Assembly: GCA_030427485.1 (NCBI GenBank)
Contig: JAUICG010000025.1
Coordinates: 1-64,000 of the forward strand
Length of the DNA: 64,000 nt
Direction of reading: 5' to 3'
DNA from: Gammaproteobacteria bacterium
GTDB taxonomy: Bacteria; Pseudomonadota; Gammaproteobacteria; Pseudomonadales; Halieaceae
Part shown: in pieces, positions 1 through 7,380 of the stretch
Position numbering within the stretch: the first letter of the stretch is position 1
Layout of the letters: every line of letters starts with the position of its first letter
Program-made: the position numbers and the translations under genes
Notes under the pieces: generated by a model
Seen by the model: only the letters and a program-made list of their open reading frames with translations
The model's database searches: none
What the model was told of the DNA's origin: nothing

Positions 1-156
1 CCAAACCTGTTCCAGCACCATGAAGAGCAACATGCCGCCAAACGTAAATACCAGCAATACCAGGCTTTGCTGATCAATCAGGTAGGCGAGCAACGGGTTG
101 TGATGGGACGGCGCGAGCGTCACCTGATTCAACACAGGCTGGGTCAATGCGTGCAC
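1..156 (-). CDS. Partial membrane protein gene (N-terminal end only)
   Basis: An open frame on the minus strand runs off the left edge. An in-frame TAA lies near 195-197. The only plausible starts after it are GTG at 156 or nearby GTG/TTG codons; no ATG is available until inside the membrane segment, and I see no strong ribosome-binding site. The roughly 50 visible residues end in a hydrophobic stretch (SLVLLVFTFGGMLLFM), probably the first membrane helix. It lies directly downstream of two genes for proteins with an exosortase-H-like mid-protein signal, so it could belong to an XrtH locus, as an accessory membrane protein or the exosortase itself. That is inference from position only, because the diagnostic residues lie outside the window. 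Confidence 0.45.
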   Translation of the reverse strand, partial: MHALTQPVLNQVTLAPSHHNPLLAYLIDQQSLVLLVFTFGGMLLFMVLEQVW

Positions 157-232
157 CGCCCGCGCAGGCGCCGCCCGGCGAAAACTGGCGCCATATTGCC
201 GTTAACCGCTGCAGAGAGTACCCGGTATTCGT

Positions 233-784
233 CTAGGCTTCTTCGTCGTCACGACAGTCGACTGAACAAGTTTCCTGGTCCGCCAGTTCGCCACCGAGGG
301 CGCAGGCACCAGGGCCTTCGAGGGCATAGCTCGGGCAGTCACCTTCAGGCAGGCTGACGGGCCCTATCCGCAAGGTGGTGCCGGAATCATTGTAGTAACT
401 GTTATACTGGCCGCCGAAAATCGTCCTGGTCTCCCCGGCCGGATTGCTGATCACCACGCCCATTCCCGCGTGCGCCTTGTGCAACAGGGTGATGCCACTG
501 CCCCCACTGGCCACCGCCGCCAGGACAAGGGCGCCGGCTACCACAGGCGCTATCGTGCCGTTACGGTGTTTCCTCAGGGCAACGAACGCAATGAAAGCCA
601 GCAGCAGGGACAGCATTATCAGCATGGCGCTGCCGAGCGTGGGTACCGATTGCGCCGAAAGCGGTGAAAACGTGATGCTACCGGTGCCAGGCTGTGCCTG
701 TGCCAGCGCAGAGCCCAGCATCAGTGAACACGCGCTGAGCGGGGATTGTACAAGTCGGGTGATTTGCTGCCGGGTGTTTTTCAC
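233..784 (-). CDS. Midcut-type XrtH substrate-like protein, copy 1
   Basis: This is a 183-aa exported protein with an unusual layout. A signal peptide ends near AQA (residues 28-30). A short linker leads to VPTLGS at 47-52, a hydrophobic helix at about 53-69 and a basic LRKHR turn at 70-74. A second hydrophobic segment (about 78-93) and a C-terminal domain of about 75 residues follow, with Cys pairs in the last 45 residues. PTL + helix + basic cluster is the form of the IPTL-CTERM signal recognised by exosortase H, but here it lies mid-protein, as in the RefSeq 'midcut-by-XrtH' proteins. The start is GTG at 784, with CAGGAG upstream. It is a paralogue of the next gene (897-1448). Cleavage by an exosortase is inferred. 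Confidence 0.7.
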   Translation of the reverse strand: MKNTRQQITRLVQSPLSACSLMLGSALAQAQPGTGSITFSPLSAQSVPTLGSAMLIMLSLLLAFIAFVALRKHRNGTIAPVVAGALVLAAVASGGSGITLLHKAHAGMGVVISNPAGETRTIFGGQYNSYYNDSGTTLRIGPVSLPEGDCPSYALEGPGACALGGELADQETCSVDCRDDEEA

Positions 785-832
785 GGTGAACTCCTGTTGG
801 TGTTGATGATGATCCCTGAATATTTTGTGGTT

Positions 833-865
833 ATAGTTAAACCCAGAACAGTTGACGCGTCCAGA
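833..865 (-). promoter_or_regulatory. Candidate promoter of midcut-like gene copy 1
   Basis: Read on the minus strand, TCTGGACGCG is followed after 16 nt by TAACTAT. The same two blocks with the same 16-nt spacing occur upstream of copy 2, and in both cases the TAACTAT block lies 49 nt from the GTG start. The conserved blocks in otherwise diverged leader DNA suggest -35-like and -10-like elements or an operator. The sigma factor is unknown. Confidence 0.5.
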
Positions 866-896
866 CTTCTTTTAGTGGACGGTCGTCGCTAATCGC

Positions 897-1448
897 CTAG
901 GTGTCACCAAAAGAGCAGTCGACGGCACAGCTTTCCTGGTCTGCCAGTTCAGCACCGAGGCCGCAGGCGCCGGGGCCTTCGAGCGCATCCGTCGGGCAAT
1001 CGCCTTCGGGCAGGCTCACGGGCCCGATCCGTAGCGTGGTGCCGGAATCATTGAAGTAGCTGTTATACTGGCCGCCGAAAATCGTCCTGGTCTCCCCGGC
1101 TGGATTGCTGATCACCACGCCCGTTCCACCCGCATATGCCTCGTGTAACAGGCTGATGCCACCGCCCCCGCTGGCCACCGCGGCCAGGACAAGGGCGCCG
1201 GCTACCACGGGCGCTATCGTGCCGTTACGGTGATTCCTCAGTGCAACAAACGCAATGAAAGCCAGCAGCAGCGACAGCAGTATCAACATCGCGCTGCCGA
1301 GCGTGGGTACCGATTGTGCCGAAAGCGGTGAAAACGTGATGCTGCCGGTGCCGGGTTGCGCGTGCGCCATGGTACAGCCGAACACCAACGAGCATGCGCT
1401 TAACGGGGATTGTGAAAGCCTGGACAACTGCTGCCGGATGTTTTTCAC
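897..1448 (-). CDS. Midcut-type XrtH substrate-like protein, copy 2
   Basis: This 183-aa paralogue of the 233-784 gene has the same plan: signal peptide, VPTLGS near residue 47, helix, basic LRNHR, second hydrophobic segment, then a Cys-containing C-terminal domain. The block from the signal peptide through the second helix is nearly identical between the copies. Differences concentrate at the extreme C terminus, where copy 1 ends in an acidic CRDDEEA tail and copy 2 in CSFGDT, and at a few sites around residue 100. The start is GTG at 1448, preceded by an AGGAG site. The tandem arrangement with a duplicated promoter region points to gene duplication. Function is unknown; export and processing by exosortase H are inferred from the signal architecture. 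Confidence 0.7.
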   Translation of the reverse strand: MKNIRQQLSRLSQSPLSACSLVFGCTMAHAQPGTGSITFSPLSAQSVPTLGSAMLILLSLLLAFIAFVALRNHRNGTIAPVVAGALVLAAVASGGGGISLLHEAYAGGTGVVISNPAGETRTIFGGQYNSYFNDSGTTLRIGPVSLPEGDCPTDALEGPGACGLGAELADQESCAVDCSFGDT

Positions 1449-1496
1449 GGAGAACTCCTGTTGGTCTGGACGATGTGCCTTAAAGCTGTTATCGCA

Positions 1497-1529
1497 ATAG
1501 TTAATCCTACAATAGAGGGCGCGTCCAGA
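1497..1529 (-). promoter_or_regulatory. Candidate promoter of midcut-like gene copy 2
   Basis: On the minus strand, TCTGGACGCG and TAACTAT are separated by 16 nt, matching the arrangement upstream of copy 1. The TAACTAT-to-start distance is also the same (49 nt). The intervening 16 nt are only partly conserved. The shared spacing supports a real promoter or operator duplicated together with the gene. Confidence 0.5.
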
Positions 1530-1702
1530 GATTATTTTCCGGCATTAGTACCGATGGATTACTCCGGTACGATAAGACGGCTGTACTGCAATGCACTTTA
1601 ATGGGGCTGAGACCACCCTGTTTGCCGTCCCATGCCAGACGACAACGCCCGGATCCGATCACAACTTGCCAGCCCGTCGTGCGCGAGTTAGATTGGCCAG
1701 GT

Positions 1703-2170
1703 ATGCAATATCCAGTGAATCCGTCCGAGACCGCACCGACGGTGGATGTCGTTATTGAGATTCCCCGCGGCAGCTTCCTGAAGCGTGACGACAGCGGCGC
1801 GGTCGACTTCATTTCGCCGTTGCCCTGTCCCTACAATTACGGCGCCGTGCGCGACTATATTGGCGGCGACGGCGATTACCTCGATGCGCTGGTGCTCGGT
1901 CCCCGCCTGGAAGTGGGCAGCACGGTGATGGTGCGCGCCTTCGGTGCGGTGGGCTTATCCGAGCGTGCCTTGTACGACGATAAACTGATTTGCGCAAAGC
2001 GTCCCCTGAGTGCCGGTGATCGACGCAGGGTACTATTGTTCTTCCGGCTCTACGCCGCTTATAAGACTATCCTCAACAGGTGTCGTGGACGGCGGGGGCA
2101 GTCGCGCTGCGAAGGATGGGGCGACGCGACCGCCGCGATTGCGCGCGCGGTACCGGTACCTCGGCTGTAG
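1703..2170 (+). CDS. Divergent inorganic pyrophosphatase
   Basis: This 155-aa protein belongs to the soluble family I inorganic diphosphatases, which hydrolyse pyrophosphate to phosphate using divalent metals. Visible family features are VVIEIP, a following Lys, PCPYNYG, the metal-binding GDGDYLDALVL block (three Asp), DDKL, FFRLY...YK and EGW near the C terminus. It is shorter than the E. coli enzyme (about 175 aa). A small deletion falls where the active-site Arg43 region would lie, and the Asp97 position looks like Glu. The start is the ATG at 1703; the upstream part of the frame does not resemble the family. It may be a divergent active enzyme or one with altered activity. Confidence 0.8.
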   Translation: MQYPVNPSETAPTVDVVIEIPRGSFLKRDDSGAVDFISPLPCPYNYGAVRDYIGGDGDYLDALVLGPRLEVGSTVMVRAFGAVGLSERALYDDKLICAKRPLSAGDRRRVLLFFRLYAAYKTILNRCRGRRGQSRCEGWGDATAAIARAVPVPRL

Positions 2171-2252
2171 CAGGCTGCCTGCCGGCGCCTGTTTTTTGCT
2201 TTCACGTACTGTTATTCTGCCGCTCAAACCAGAATCCGACACGAGGTGCCCC

Positions 2253-2882
2253 TTGAAGCAAGCGCTGATCAATATGCTGACCATGCAGGACAGGATGAAT
2301 CGCCGGGTGCATGAGCACTGGATTGAGCAGGACTTCGAGTGGTACCGGGCGGCCTGGATTGAGTGCGGGGAGTTGATCGAGCATTACGGCTACAAGTGGT
2401 GGAAAAAGCAGGAAGCCGATATGGAGCAGGTGCGGCTGGAGATCATCGATATCTGGCACTTCGGCATGTCCGCGCTGTTTCGCGGTGGCAAACCCATTGC
2501 GCAGATCGCCGCCGAAATTGAAGCCGAGGTCGCCGATTTCGTCCCCCGGGGCCAGGGCGTGCGGGAAGCCACGGAAGCACTGGCCTTGCACTGCCTGCAG
2601 ACAAGGGGCTTCTCCGCGGCCTGTTTCTGGGAGTTGATGCTGTCGGCGGGGCTGGATTTTAACAGCCTGTACAGCGCCTATGTCGGCAAGAACGTGCTCA
2701 ATTTCTTCCGCCAGGATAACGGCTATAAAGCGGGCAGCTATGTGAAGAACTGGGCGGGCAGGGAAGATAACGAGCACCTGGTCGAGCTCGTTGCGCCGCT
2801 GGACAAGAGCGCGGAGGACTTCGCCGACCAGGTGTACCGCGCACTGGAACTCCGCTACCGGGAACTGGTGGTCGAGGCCTGA
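2253..2882 (+). CDS. Dimeric (type 2) dUTP diphosphatase
   Basis: This 209-aa all-helical protein is of the dimeric dUTPase/MazG-like superfamily, which hydrolyses dUTP to dUMP and pyrophosphate to keep uracil out of DNA. Metal-binding acidic motifs are visible: ECGELIEHYGYKWWK, then EIIDIWHF, and later KNVLNFFRQDNGYK. The start is chosen as TTG at 2253, which follows GAGGTG at a suitable distance; ATG codons at 2274 and 2283 are alternatives. The next gene begins 3 nt after the stop, so the two are probably translated together. Most gammaproteobacteria use the trimeric Dut, so this enzyme may add to it or replace it. Confidence 0.85.
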   Translation: MKQALINMLTMQDRMNRRVHEHWIEQDFEWYRAAWIECGELIEHYGYKWWKKQEADMEQVRLEIIDIWHFGMSALFRGGKPIAQIAAEIEAEVADFVPRGQGVREATEALALHCLQTRGFSAACFWELMLSAGLDFNSLYSAYVGKNVLNFFRQDNGYKAGSYVKNWAGREDNEHLVELVAPLDKSAEDFADQVYRALELRYRELVVEA

Positions 2883-2885
2883 AAC

Positions 2886-3779
2886 ATGCCGCCGGAGGAA
2901 AACAGGCTTTCCACCACGGCGCTGGCGAAAAAGCTGAACCTGCCGGTACAACAACTGTTCGGCATTCTCAGGGATTATGGCTGGATAGAGCGCAAGCAGG
3001 AGAACTGGGCCCTGACCCTGAAGGGGGAGTACGAAGGCGGCAGTTATCACACCAGCAAGCGCTACGGTTCCTATATCGTCTGGCCCGAGACACTGGAACA
3101 GCACCCCTTGTTGCAGGCGATTGAATCCAACCAGCGCATCACGGCGGCCTCCCTGTGTCGCTACTATCCCCACCTGCACGCCCGGCAGATCAATCGCGCG
3201 CTGGCCGAACTCGGCCTGCAGCACCATACCCTGTTGGGTTGGGAGCTGACGGCACTCGGCAAGGCCTGGGGCGGGGCCCAGGAGGAGAGCAGCAGCAGCG
3301 GTGCGTTCTACGTCACCTGGCCGTATGAAATCGTCGATAACCCGGTGATTCACCGTGAACTGAGCCTGCAGTCCACGCCAGTACCGATTGCGGAGCCTGC
3401 CGGCGAGACGGAGCCCGATCTTTTCACCGCACCGGACGCAGCCGGTGAGCAGCTCCAGGGAATCGACGGGCACAGGCTGCATACGCCCTTGCAGGTCGGG
3501 GTGTGCAACTGGCTGTACCTCGCCCAACTGGCCCATGCCTTCCACCGGGCACTGCCCACGCCGGAACCGGTGTACGCGGATTTTTACCTGCCCGCAGGGC
3601 ATATCTACATCGATTGCTGGGAGTCCGACGTAGCCGCCGGCCAGTTGTCGGGGAAGTTTCGCAAGCGGGAGTTGTACAAGCAGCTGCAGTTACGGCACCT
3701 GGAAATCGATGCCGGCGACAGCGACAAACTCGACGAGGTGCTGGGCCGGGGCTTGTTGGCGTTCGGTATTCGCTGTTGA
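2886..3779 (+). CDS. Duplicated-domain protein with possible C-terminal nuclease-like fold
   Basis: This 297-aa protein has no assured function. Residues about 8-75 and 85-160 look like two copies of one module. Each is a helix-turn-helix-like stretch ending in W-x-LT-x-KG or W-x-LTALGK, followed by a GSYIVWPETL or GAFYVTWPYEI strand. The C-terminal 90 residues (VYADFYLPAGHIYIDCWE, then K-x(2)-R-rich sequence) resemble the D...D/E-x-K core of DUF559/Vsr-type restriction-endonuclease-like proteins. It sits 3 nt after the dUTPase gene, so it is probably cotranscribed with it. A role in DNA binding or repair linked to nucleotide hygiene is inference. Confidence 0.7.
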   Translation: MPPEENRLSTTALAKKLNLPVQQLFGILRDYGWIERKQENWALTLKGEYEGGSYHTSKRYGSYIVWPETLEQHPLLQAIESNQRITAASLCRYYPHLHARQINRALAELGLQHHTLLGWELTALGKAWGGAQEESSSSGAFYVTWPYEIVDNPVIHRELSLQSTPVPIAEPAGETEPDLFTAPDAAGEQLQGIDGHRLHTPLQVGVCNWLYLAQLAHAFHRALPTPEPVYADFYLPAGHIYIDCWESDVAAGQLSGKFRKRELYKQLQLRHLEIDAGDSDKLDEVLGRGLLAFGIRC

Positions 3780-3796
3780 TAACGGGAGCGACCTGC

Positions 3797-4906
3797 TCAG
3801 CGGCGCTTCAGCGCAACGCCACACTCCATGTGATCGGTGTAGGGAAACTGGTCGAACAGCGCGAAGTGTTCGATCCGGTGGCTGGCGTCCAGTGAACGCA
3901 GGTTCTCCGCCAGCGAATGCGGGTTGCAGGATATATAGAGGACTGTCTCGAAACGGCATGCCATTGCGACGGTCTGCCCGTCCAGTCCGGCGCGCGGCGG
4001 GTCGACGAACAGCGTGCGCAGGTCGAACTCCTCCAGGGGTTTCGGCAAATCGGCCAGGCGACGAAAGACGCGTTCCGCGTTCATTGCCTGGGTGATTTCC
4101 TCGGCGGACATCCGCAGCAGCTGCACATTGCCGACGCCGTTCTCTGCAATGTTGGCCCGCGCCGCGCGGATCGACTGTTTCGACAGCTCTGTGGCGATCA
4201 CATTATGAAAATGCGCCGCCAGCGGCAGCGTGAAATTACCGTTGCCGCAGTACAGTTCCAGCAGGTCTCCAGAGAGGCTTGCGGCTCTGGCGCAGGCCCA
4301 GTCGATCATCTGAATGTTGACCCTGCCGTTGGGCTGGCTGAACGACTGTTCGTACTGCCGGTACCGGAAGGTACCGTTGCAAAGGGACAGCTCCTCCTCG
4401 ATAAAATCCCGGCCGATCACCCGTTTCTGCCTGCGGCTGCGGCCAATAATCGAGAGGGCGCGCTCCCGGGGGCGCAACGCGGTGAGTAAGGCCCGTGCCG
4501 CGTCCTCCCATTGCTCATTCAGTTTGCGGTGGTAGACCAGCGTGATCAGCAACTCGCCCGACAGGCCGGCAAGGAATTCCACCTGGAACAGCTTGCGGCG
4601 CAGCTCGGCGTCGGCGTTCAGCGCGTCATGCAGGCGCGGCATCACGTCCTGGATCACCGGATCAGCGATAGGGAAGTCCGTGATGACAACGGGGGTCCTC
4701 GGGTCCTCGCGCCGGAACATCACGTAGTCGACGGTAGCGCCCTCGTGCCACATGCGGAACTCGGCGCGCAGGCGAAAACCCGTGGGCGCGGAGGGAAACA
4801 CCTCGGGCGCGGGCGGTGAGAACGGCGCCATTACCTTTCGCACCGCTGCGACCTTGTCCGCCAGCAGTGCCTGGTACTGTTCCGGTTGCACGGCGGACAG
4901 CGGCAT
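3797..4906 (-). CDS. trmA: tRNA (uracil-54-C5)-methyltransferase TrmA
   Basis: The 369-aa SAM-dependent enzyme methylates U54 of the tRNA T-loop to ribothymidine. An N-terminal family region is followed by the SAM-binding ELYCGNGNFTLPLA motif, the FVDPPRAGLD motif and YISCNPHSLAENL with the nucleophilic Cys. Length matches E. coli TrmA (366 aa). The start overlaps the stop of the upstream ybiB-like gene (4906), which shows translational coupling. It is the last gene of a leftward run that also encodes the Tus sulfur relay, so the operon deals largely with tRNA modification. It converges with the 2886-3779 gene, 17 nt away. Confidence 0.95.
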   Translation of the reverse strand: MPLSAVQPEQYQALLADKVAAVRKVMAPFSPPAPEVFPSAPTGFRLRAEFRMWHEGATVDYVMFRREDPRTPVVITDFPIADPVIQDVMPRLHDALNADAELRRKLFQVEFLAGLSGELLITLVYHRKLNEQWEDAARALLTALRPRERALSIIGRSRRQKRVIGRDFIEEELSLCNGTFRYRQYEQSFSQPNGRVNIQMIDWACARAASLSGDLLELYCGNGNFTLPLAAHFHNVIATELSKQSIRAARANIAENGVGNVQLLRMSAEEITQAMNAERVFRRLADLPKPLEEFDLRTLFVDPPRAGLDGQTVAMACRFETVLYISCNPHSLAENLRSLDASHRIEHFALFDQFPYTDHMECGVALKRR

Positions 4907-5922
4907 CAGGGTAATTGCGCGGGATCGCGCTCGTCCCAGAGTTGGTCTGCCCGACGCCGGGCAGTATCGAGGTCAATATCGGGGTCGAGTGTGATCAGGC
5001 CCATCGCTGTGGTGGCAAGCGTCGCGCTCAGGCCGTATTCATCGATTCGCTCGCCGCGCCACAGCGCGCGCAGCGCTTCCACGCCGGGGGCGGCAACGCT
5101 CTCTACACGCTGCGTCAGGGTGCGTGGCAGCACCCGGTCATCGAACCGTCCATGGTGCAGCAGTGCGATCCGTGTGTCCGCTTGCGGCTTGATTTCAACC
5201 TCCCCGCTGTCGCCCTTGAACACCGTGGCGCGCGCCTGCCCGAGGAGGTGGTCGGCCTCCTGGTGCAGGCGCGCATAGGCCGGGTGAAAGATGCTCTGCA
5301 AACTCGCCGGTGCCCGCAGGGGATTGATCAGGCGGCTCAGGGTGTTCACCGGAGAGCGCAGACCAAGCAGCGGCCGCAGCTGCATCAGGTCCTGCAGCGG
5401 CTGGCAAAAACATTCGAGCGGGAGGTAGCTCAGTCGCCGGCTGTCCAGTTGTTGCGCCACCGCGCTCCAGTCCGTGGCGACCGGCAGCTGCAATTGCCGC
5501 ATCGCGTCCTCGGCGTAAAGCCTGCCGGGCGTATGCCCTGTAGTGCCGTGAACAAACACCCGGTAGCCGGCCTGGGCCAGCAGCAACATCGACAGGATAA
5601 ACCACGGGTGCTGGTGCTTTTTCCCCGCGTAGCAGGACCAGTCGAGGTCGGCATGCAGGCCATCCGGCGGGACGACCATCGTCTCGCGACAGGCCTGCAC
5701 GAAGCCGGCCAGTTCCGCGGGCGTCTCCTCCTTGACCCGTAACAGCATCAGGAATGCGCCGATCTGCACGGGTTCGGCGTCGCCGCGCAGGATCATCCCG
5801 AACGCGCGCCGCGCTTCCTCCCGCTCCAGCGAGCGGGTGCCGGTTTTTCCCTTGCCCAGGATACGCAGGTAGGGGGCAAGCGGGTGCTCCGCGGGAGCAG
5901 ACTGTAGCTTGGGTTCATTCAC
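4906..5922 (-). CDS. ybiB: YbiB/TrpD2-like glycosyltransferase-family protein
   Basis: The 338-aa protein has the fold of anthranilate phosphoribosyltransferase. The N-terminal helical domain (LAPYLRILGKGKTGTRSL, EARRAFGMILRGDAEPVQIGAFLMLLRVK) and the central VFVHGTTGHTPGRLYAEDAM region match the YbiB/TrpD2 group. These proteins bind nucleic acid and do not support tryptophan synthesis in E. coli, where ybiB is linked to DNA damage. It overlaps trmA and begins 9 nt after tusE, so it sits inside the tus-trmA transcription unit. Which substrate it uses here cannot be read from the sequence. Confidence 0.85.
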   Translation of the reverse strand: MNEPKLQSAPAEHPLAPYLRILGKGKTGTRSLEREEARRAFGMILRGDAEPVQIGAFLMLLRVKEETPAELAGFVQACRETMVVPPDGLHADLDWSCYAGKKHQHPWFILSMLLLAQAGYRVFVHGTTGHTPGRLYAEDAMRQLQLPVATDWSAVAQQLDSRRLSYLPLECFCQPLQDLMQLRPLLGLRSPVNTLSRLINPLRAPASLQSIFHPAYARLHQEADHLLGQARATVFKGDSGEVEIKPQADTRIALLHHGRFDDRVLPRTLTQRVESVAAPGVEALRALWRGERIDEYGLSATLATTAMGLITLDPDIDLDTARRRADQLWDERDPAQLP

Positions 5923-5931
5923 GGGGCGTTA

Positions 5932-6255
5932 TCACAGGCAGTTATCGGGTTTGGGCAAGCCGGCAATTTTACTGCCGATCTTGGCCGGCGAGCCAGGAAA
6001 CAATGACATCAGGTAGATGCTCCTGCCCTTGTCCGCACCGAGGTGTATCGCACAGTATTTGACCAGCGGCCGCATCGCGGGCGAGCTGTCGTACTCGTGG
6101 TAGTACGCGCGCAGCAGTTCCAGCACTTCCCAGTGCGCGGGCGTCAATGCGAGGTTTTCCGCGGCGGCGATCTGTTCGGCCACGGCAGCGTTCCACAGCG
6201 AGAGGTCGCGCAGGAACCCTTCGCTGTCGAAGGCCTCGGCGGACAGCGCGTCCAT
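5932..6255 (-). CDS. tusE: TusE/DsrC-family sulfurtransferase
   Basis: The 107-aa small protein accepts sulfur from TusBCD and passes it to MnmA for 2-thiolation of tRNA wobble uridine. The DsrC-family C terminus is clear: RPLVKYCAIHLG and a final LPKPDNCL tail with the penultimate Cys that carries persulfide. It overlaps tusB by one base and lies in tusD-tusC-tusB-tusE order. Only the TusE-type Cys arrangement is evident, which favours tRNA thiolation over dissimilatory sulfur oxidation. Confidence 0.92.
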   Translation of the reverse strand: MDALSAEAFDSEGFLRDLSLWNAAVAEQIAAAENLALTPAHWEVLELLRAYYHEYDSSPAMRPLVKYCAIHLGADKGRSIYLMSLFPGSPAKIGSKIAGLPKPDNCL

Positions 6256-6545
6256 CAGTACCAGGCCAGCTGGCGCTCGAAGCGCTCGGTCAGGGCAACC
6301 AGGTCATCCATATCAATGAGGCCGAAGCCGTCAGCCGGCGATTCGATGCCGGCGAGCTGGGCGTCTGCCCGCAGCACGAACAGCGCCGCTGCCGCCGCCC
6401 GCAGCTCATCACAGGCCGCCGTACCTTCCAGCGCCGCATAGACGCCGTCGCCCAGCAGCACCACCGCATCGTCCGGTGCCACCAGCTTCAGGCAGTCCCT
6501 GAATGCAGCGCTGGAGGGCGCGGCGTTGAGTGTGTGCAATACCAT
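6255..6545 (-). CDS. tusB: TusB/DsrH-family sulfur relay subunit
   Basis: The 96-aa protein is the TusB-type subunit of the TusBCD heterohexamer. It starts with MVLHTLN, carries the VLLGDGVYAAL motif and ends with a short helical segment. It has the expected size (E. coli TusB is 95 aa) and position between tusC and tusE. It lies two bases from tusC and overlaps tusE, consistent with one leftward operon. Sequence conservation is modest, so the call rests on both context and motif. Confidence 0.88.
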   Translation of the reverse strand: MVLHTLNAAPSSAAFRDCLKLVAPDDAVVLLGDGVYAALEGTAACDELRAAAAALFVLRADAQLAGIESPADGFGLIDMDDLVALTERFERQLAWY

Positions 6546-6547
6546 CG

Positions 6548-6925
6548 CTACAAGCCGAGCAGGTGGTCGTAACCCACCATCAATTGCCGCATTTCCTGCG
6601 GGCCCAGCAACTGTGCGTTGACCGGGCTGCTGGCGATATCCAGTTGGTAGCGCAAGGCTGCCTCGGCGTCGACGTACACCAGCTCGATATCGTACAGGGG
6701 CAGTGAAGCCAACTGCCGCCCGATGTTCTTTTTGCCGAGTTTGTGGCTCTCCTGGCCGGGCAGCAATTGCAGCACGCCCTCACCGATGAACAGGAGATCG
6801 ACGGCCTGCTCAAAGGCCGCCGCTGCCAGTGCGACGTCTACCGCCGCTTTGGCCAGGCTGCTTCCGTAGGGACTGTGGCGCATCACGACCAGAACCGGTT
6901 TTTTTGCCGCTTCGCCCATGTTCAT
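6548..6925 (-). CDS. tusC: TusC/DsrF-family sulfur relay subunit
   Basis: The 125-aa DsrE/DsrF-like protein carries the family opening (KPVLVVMRHSPYGSSLAKAAVDVALAAA) and the DLLFIGEGVLQLL motif. It forms the TusBCD complex that relays sulfur from TusA to TusE. Its start overlaps the end of tusD by 4 nt. Length agrees with E. coli TusC (119 aa). Confidence 0.9.
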   Translation of the reverse strand: MNMGEAAKKPVLVVMRHSPYGSSLAKAAVDVALAAAAFEQAVDLLFIGEGVLQLLPGQESHKLGKKNIGRQLASLPLYDIELVYVDAEAALRYQLDIASSPVNAQLLGPQEMRQLMVGYDHLLGL

Positions 6926-7314
6926 CCGCCGAACGTGATCAGTCGATCAGAGTGGGCGCAGGCGTCGACGAGCTGCCCCAGTCCCGATACGCTGAAAGCG
7001 GGGTTGATCGTGGCATTGGAGCGGTCGTGACGCGCTGCCTCGGTGGCGTCCAGCATGCCGTAACGCAGCGCCGAGGAAATACACAGCACCAGTTCCACGC
7101 CGTGTTCCCGGTGCAGTGCTTCCCAGGATGCGGCAGGGTCGGTCTCGTCCTGGGGAAGAATACTGTTGTGCGAGCCGTTAAGCGTACCGGCGTCGAGAAA
7201 GAACACCCGGTGGATGCTGTGCCCGCGGGCGATTGCGCTGTGGGCGAATGCCGCACCGGTGCGCGATCCGTGCCCGGATACCGGTGAGGACAGGACGAGC
7301 AGGGAGTAGATCAC
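6922..7314 (-). CDS. tusD: TusD/DsrE-family sulfurtransferase subunit
   Basis: The 130-aa subunit carries the catalytic Cys of the TusBCD complex in VELVLCISSALRYGML, matching E. coli NICVAAALRRG. I place the start at GTG 7314 (VIYSLLVLSS...), since E. coli TusD begins at the equivalent strand and the upstream extension would read through an intrinsic terminator. A G-rich site lies 5' of the GTG. It is the first gene of the tusDCBE-ybiB-trmA run, downstream of the YccA-like gene's terminator, so it probably has its own promoter or depends on read-through. Confidence 0.88.
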   Translation of the reverse strand: MIYSLLVLSSPVSGHGSRTGAAFAHSAIARGHSIHRVFFLDAGTLNGSHNSILPQDETDPAASWEALHREHGVELVLCISSALRYGMLDATEAARHDRSNATINPAFSVSGLGQLVDACAHSDRLITFGG

Positions 7315-7330
7315 CAGCGGCGCCCCCCCC

Positions 7331-7360
7331 AAACAAAAAACCCCGGCGGGCACCGGGGTT
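7331..7360 (-). terminator. Intrinsic terminator after the YccA-like gene
   Basis: On the minus strand AACCCCGG and CCGGGGTT form an 8-bp stem with a 6-nt loop (7339-7360), followed by TTTTTTGTTT. It lies 20 nt past the stop codon of the 7381-8055 gene and just before tusD. Confidence 0.9.
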
Positions 7361-7380
7361 TCGTTACTGCGATTGTCGCT

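Noticed and set aside
2202..3602. Long minus-strand open frame (466 aa) over the dUTPase and its neighbour
   Set aside because: It is antisense to two well-supported genes and its translation has no family likeness; it arises from codon bias in GC-rich DNA.
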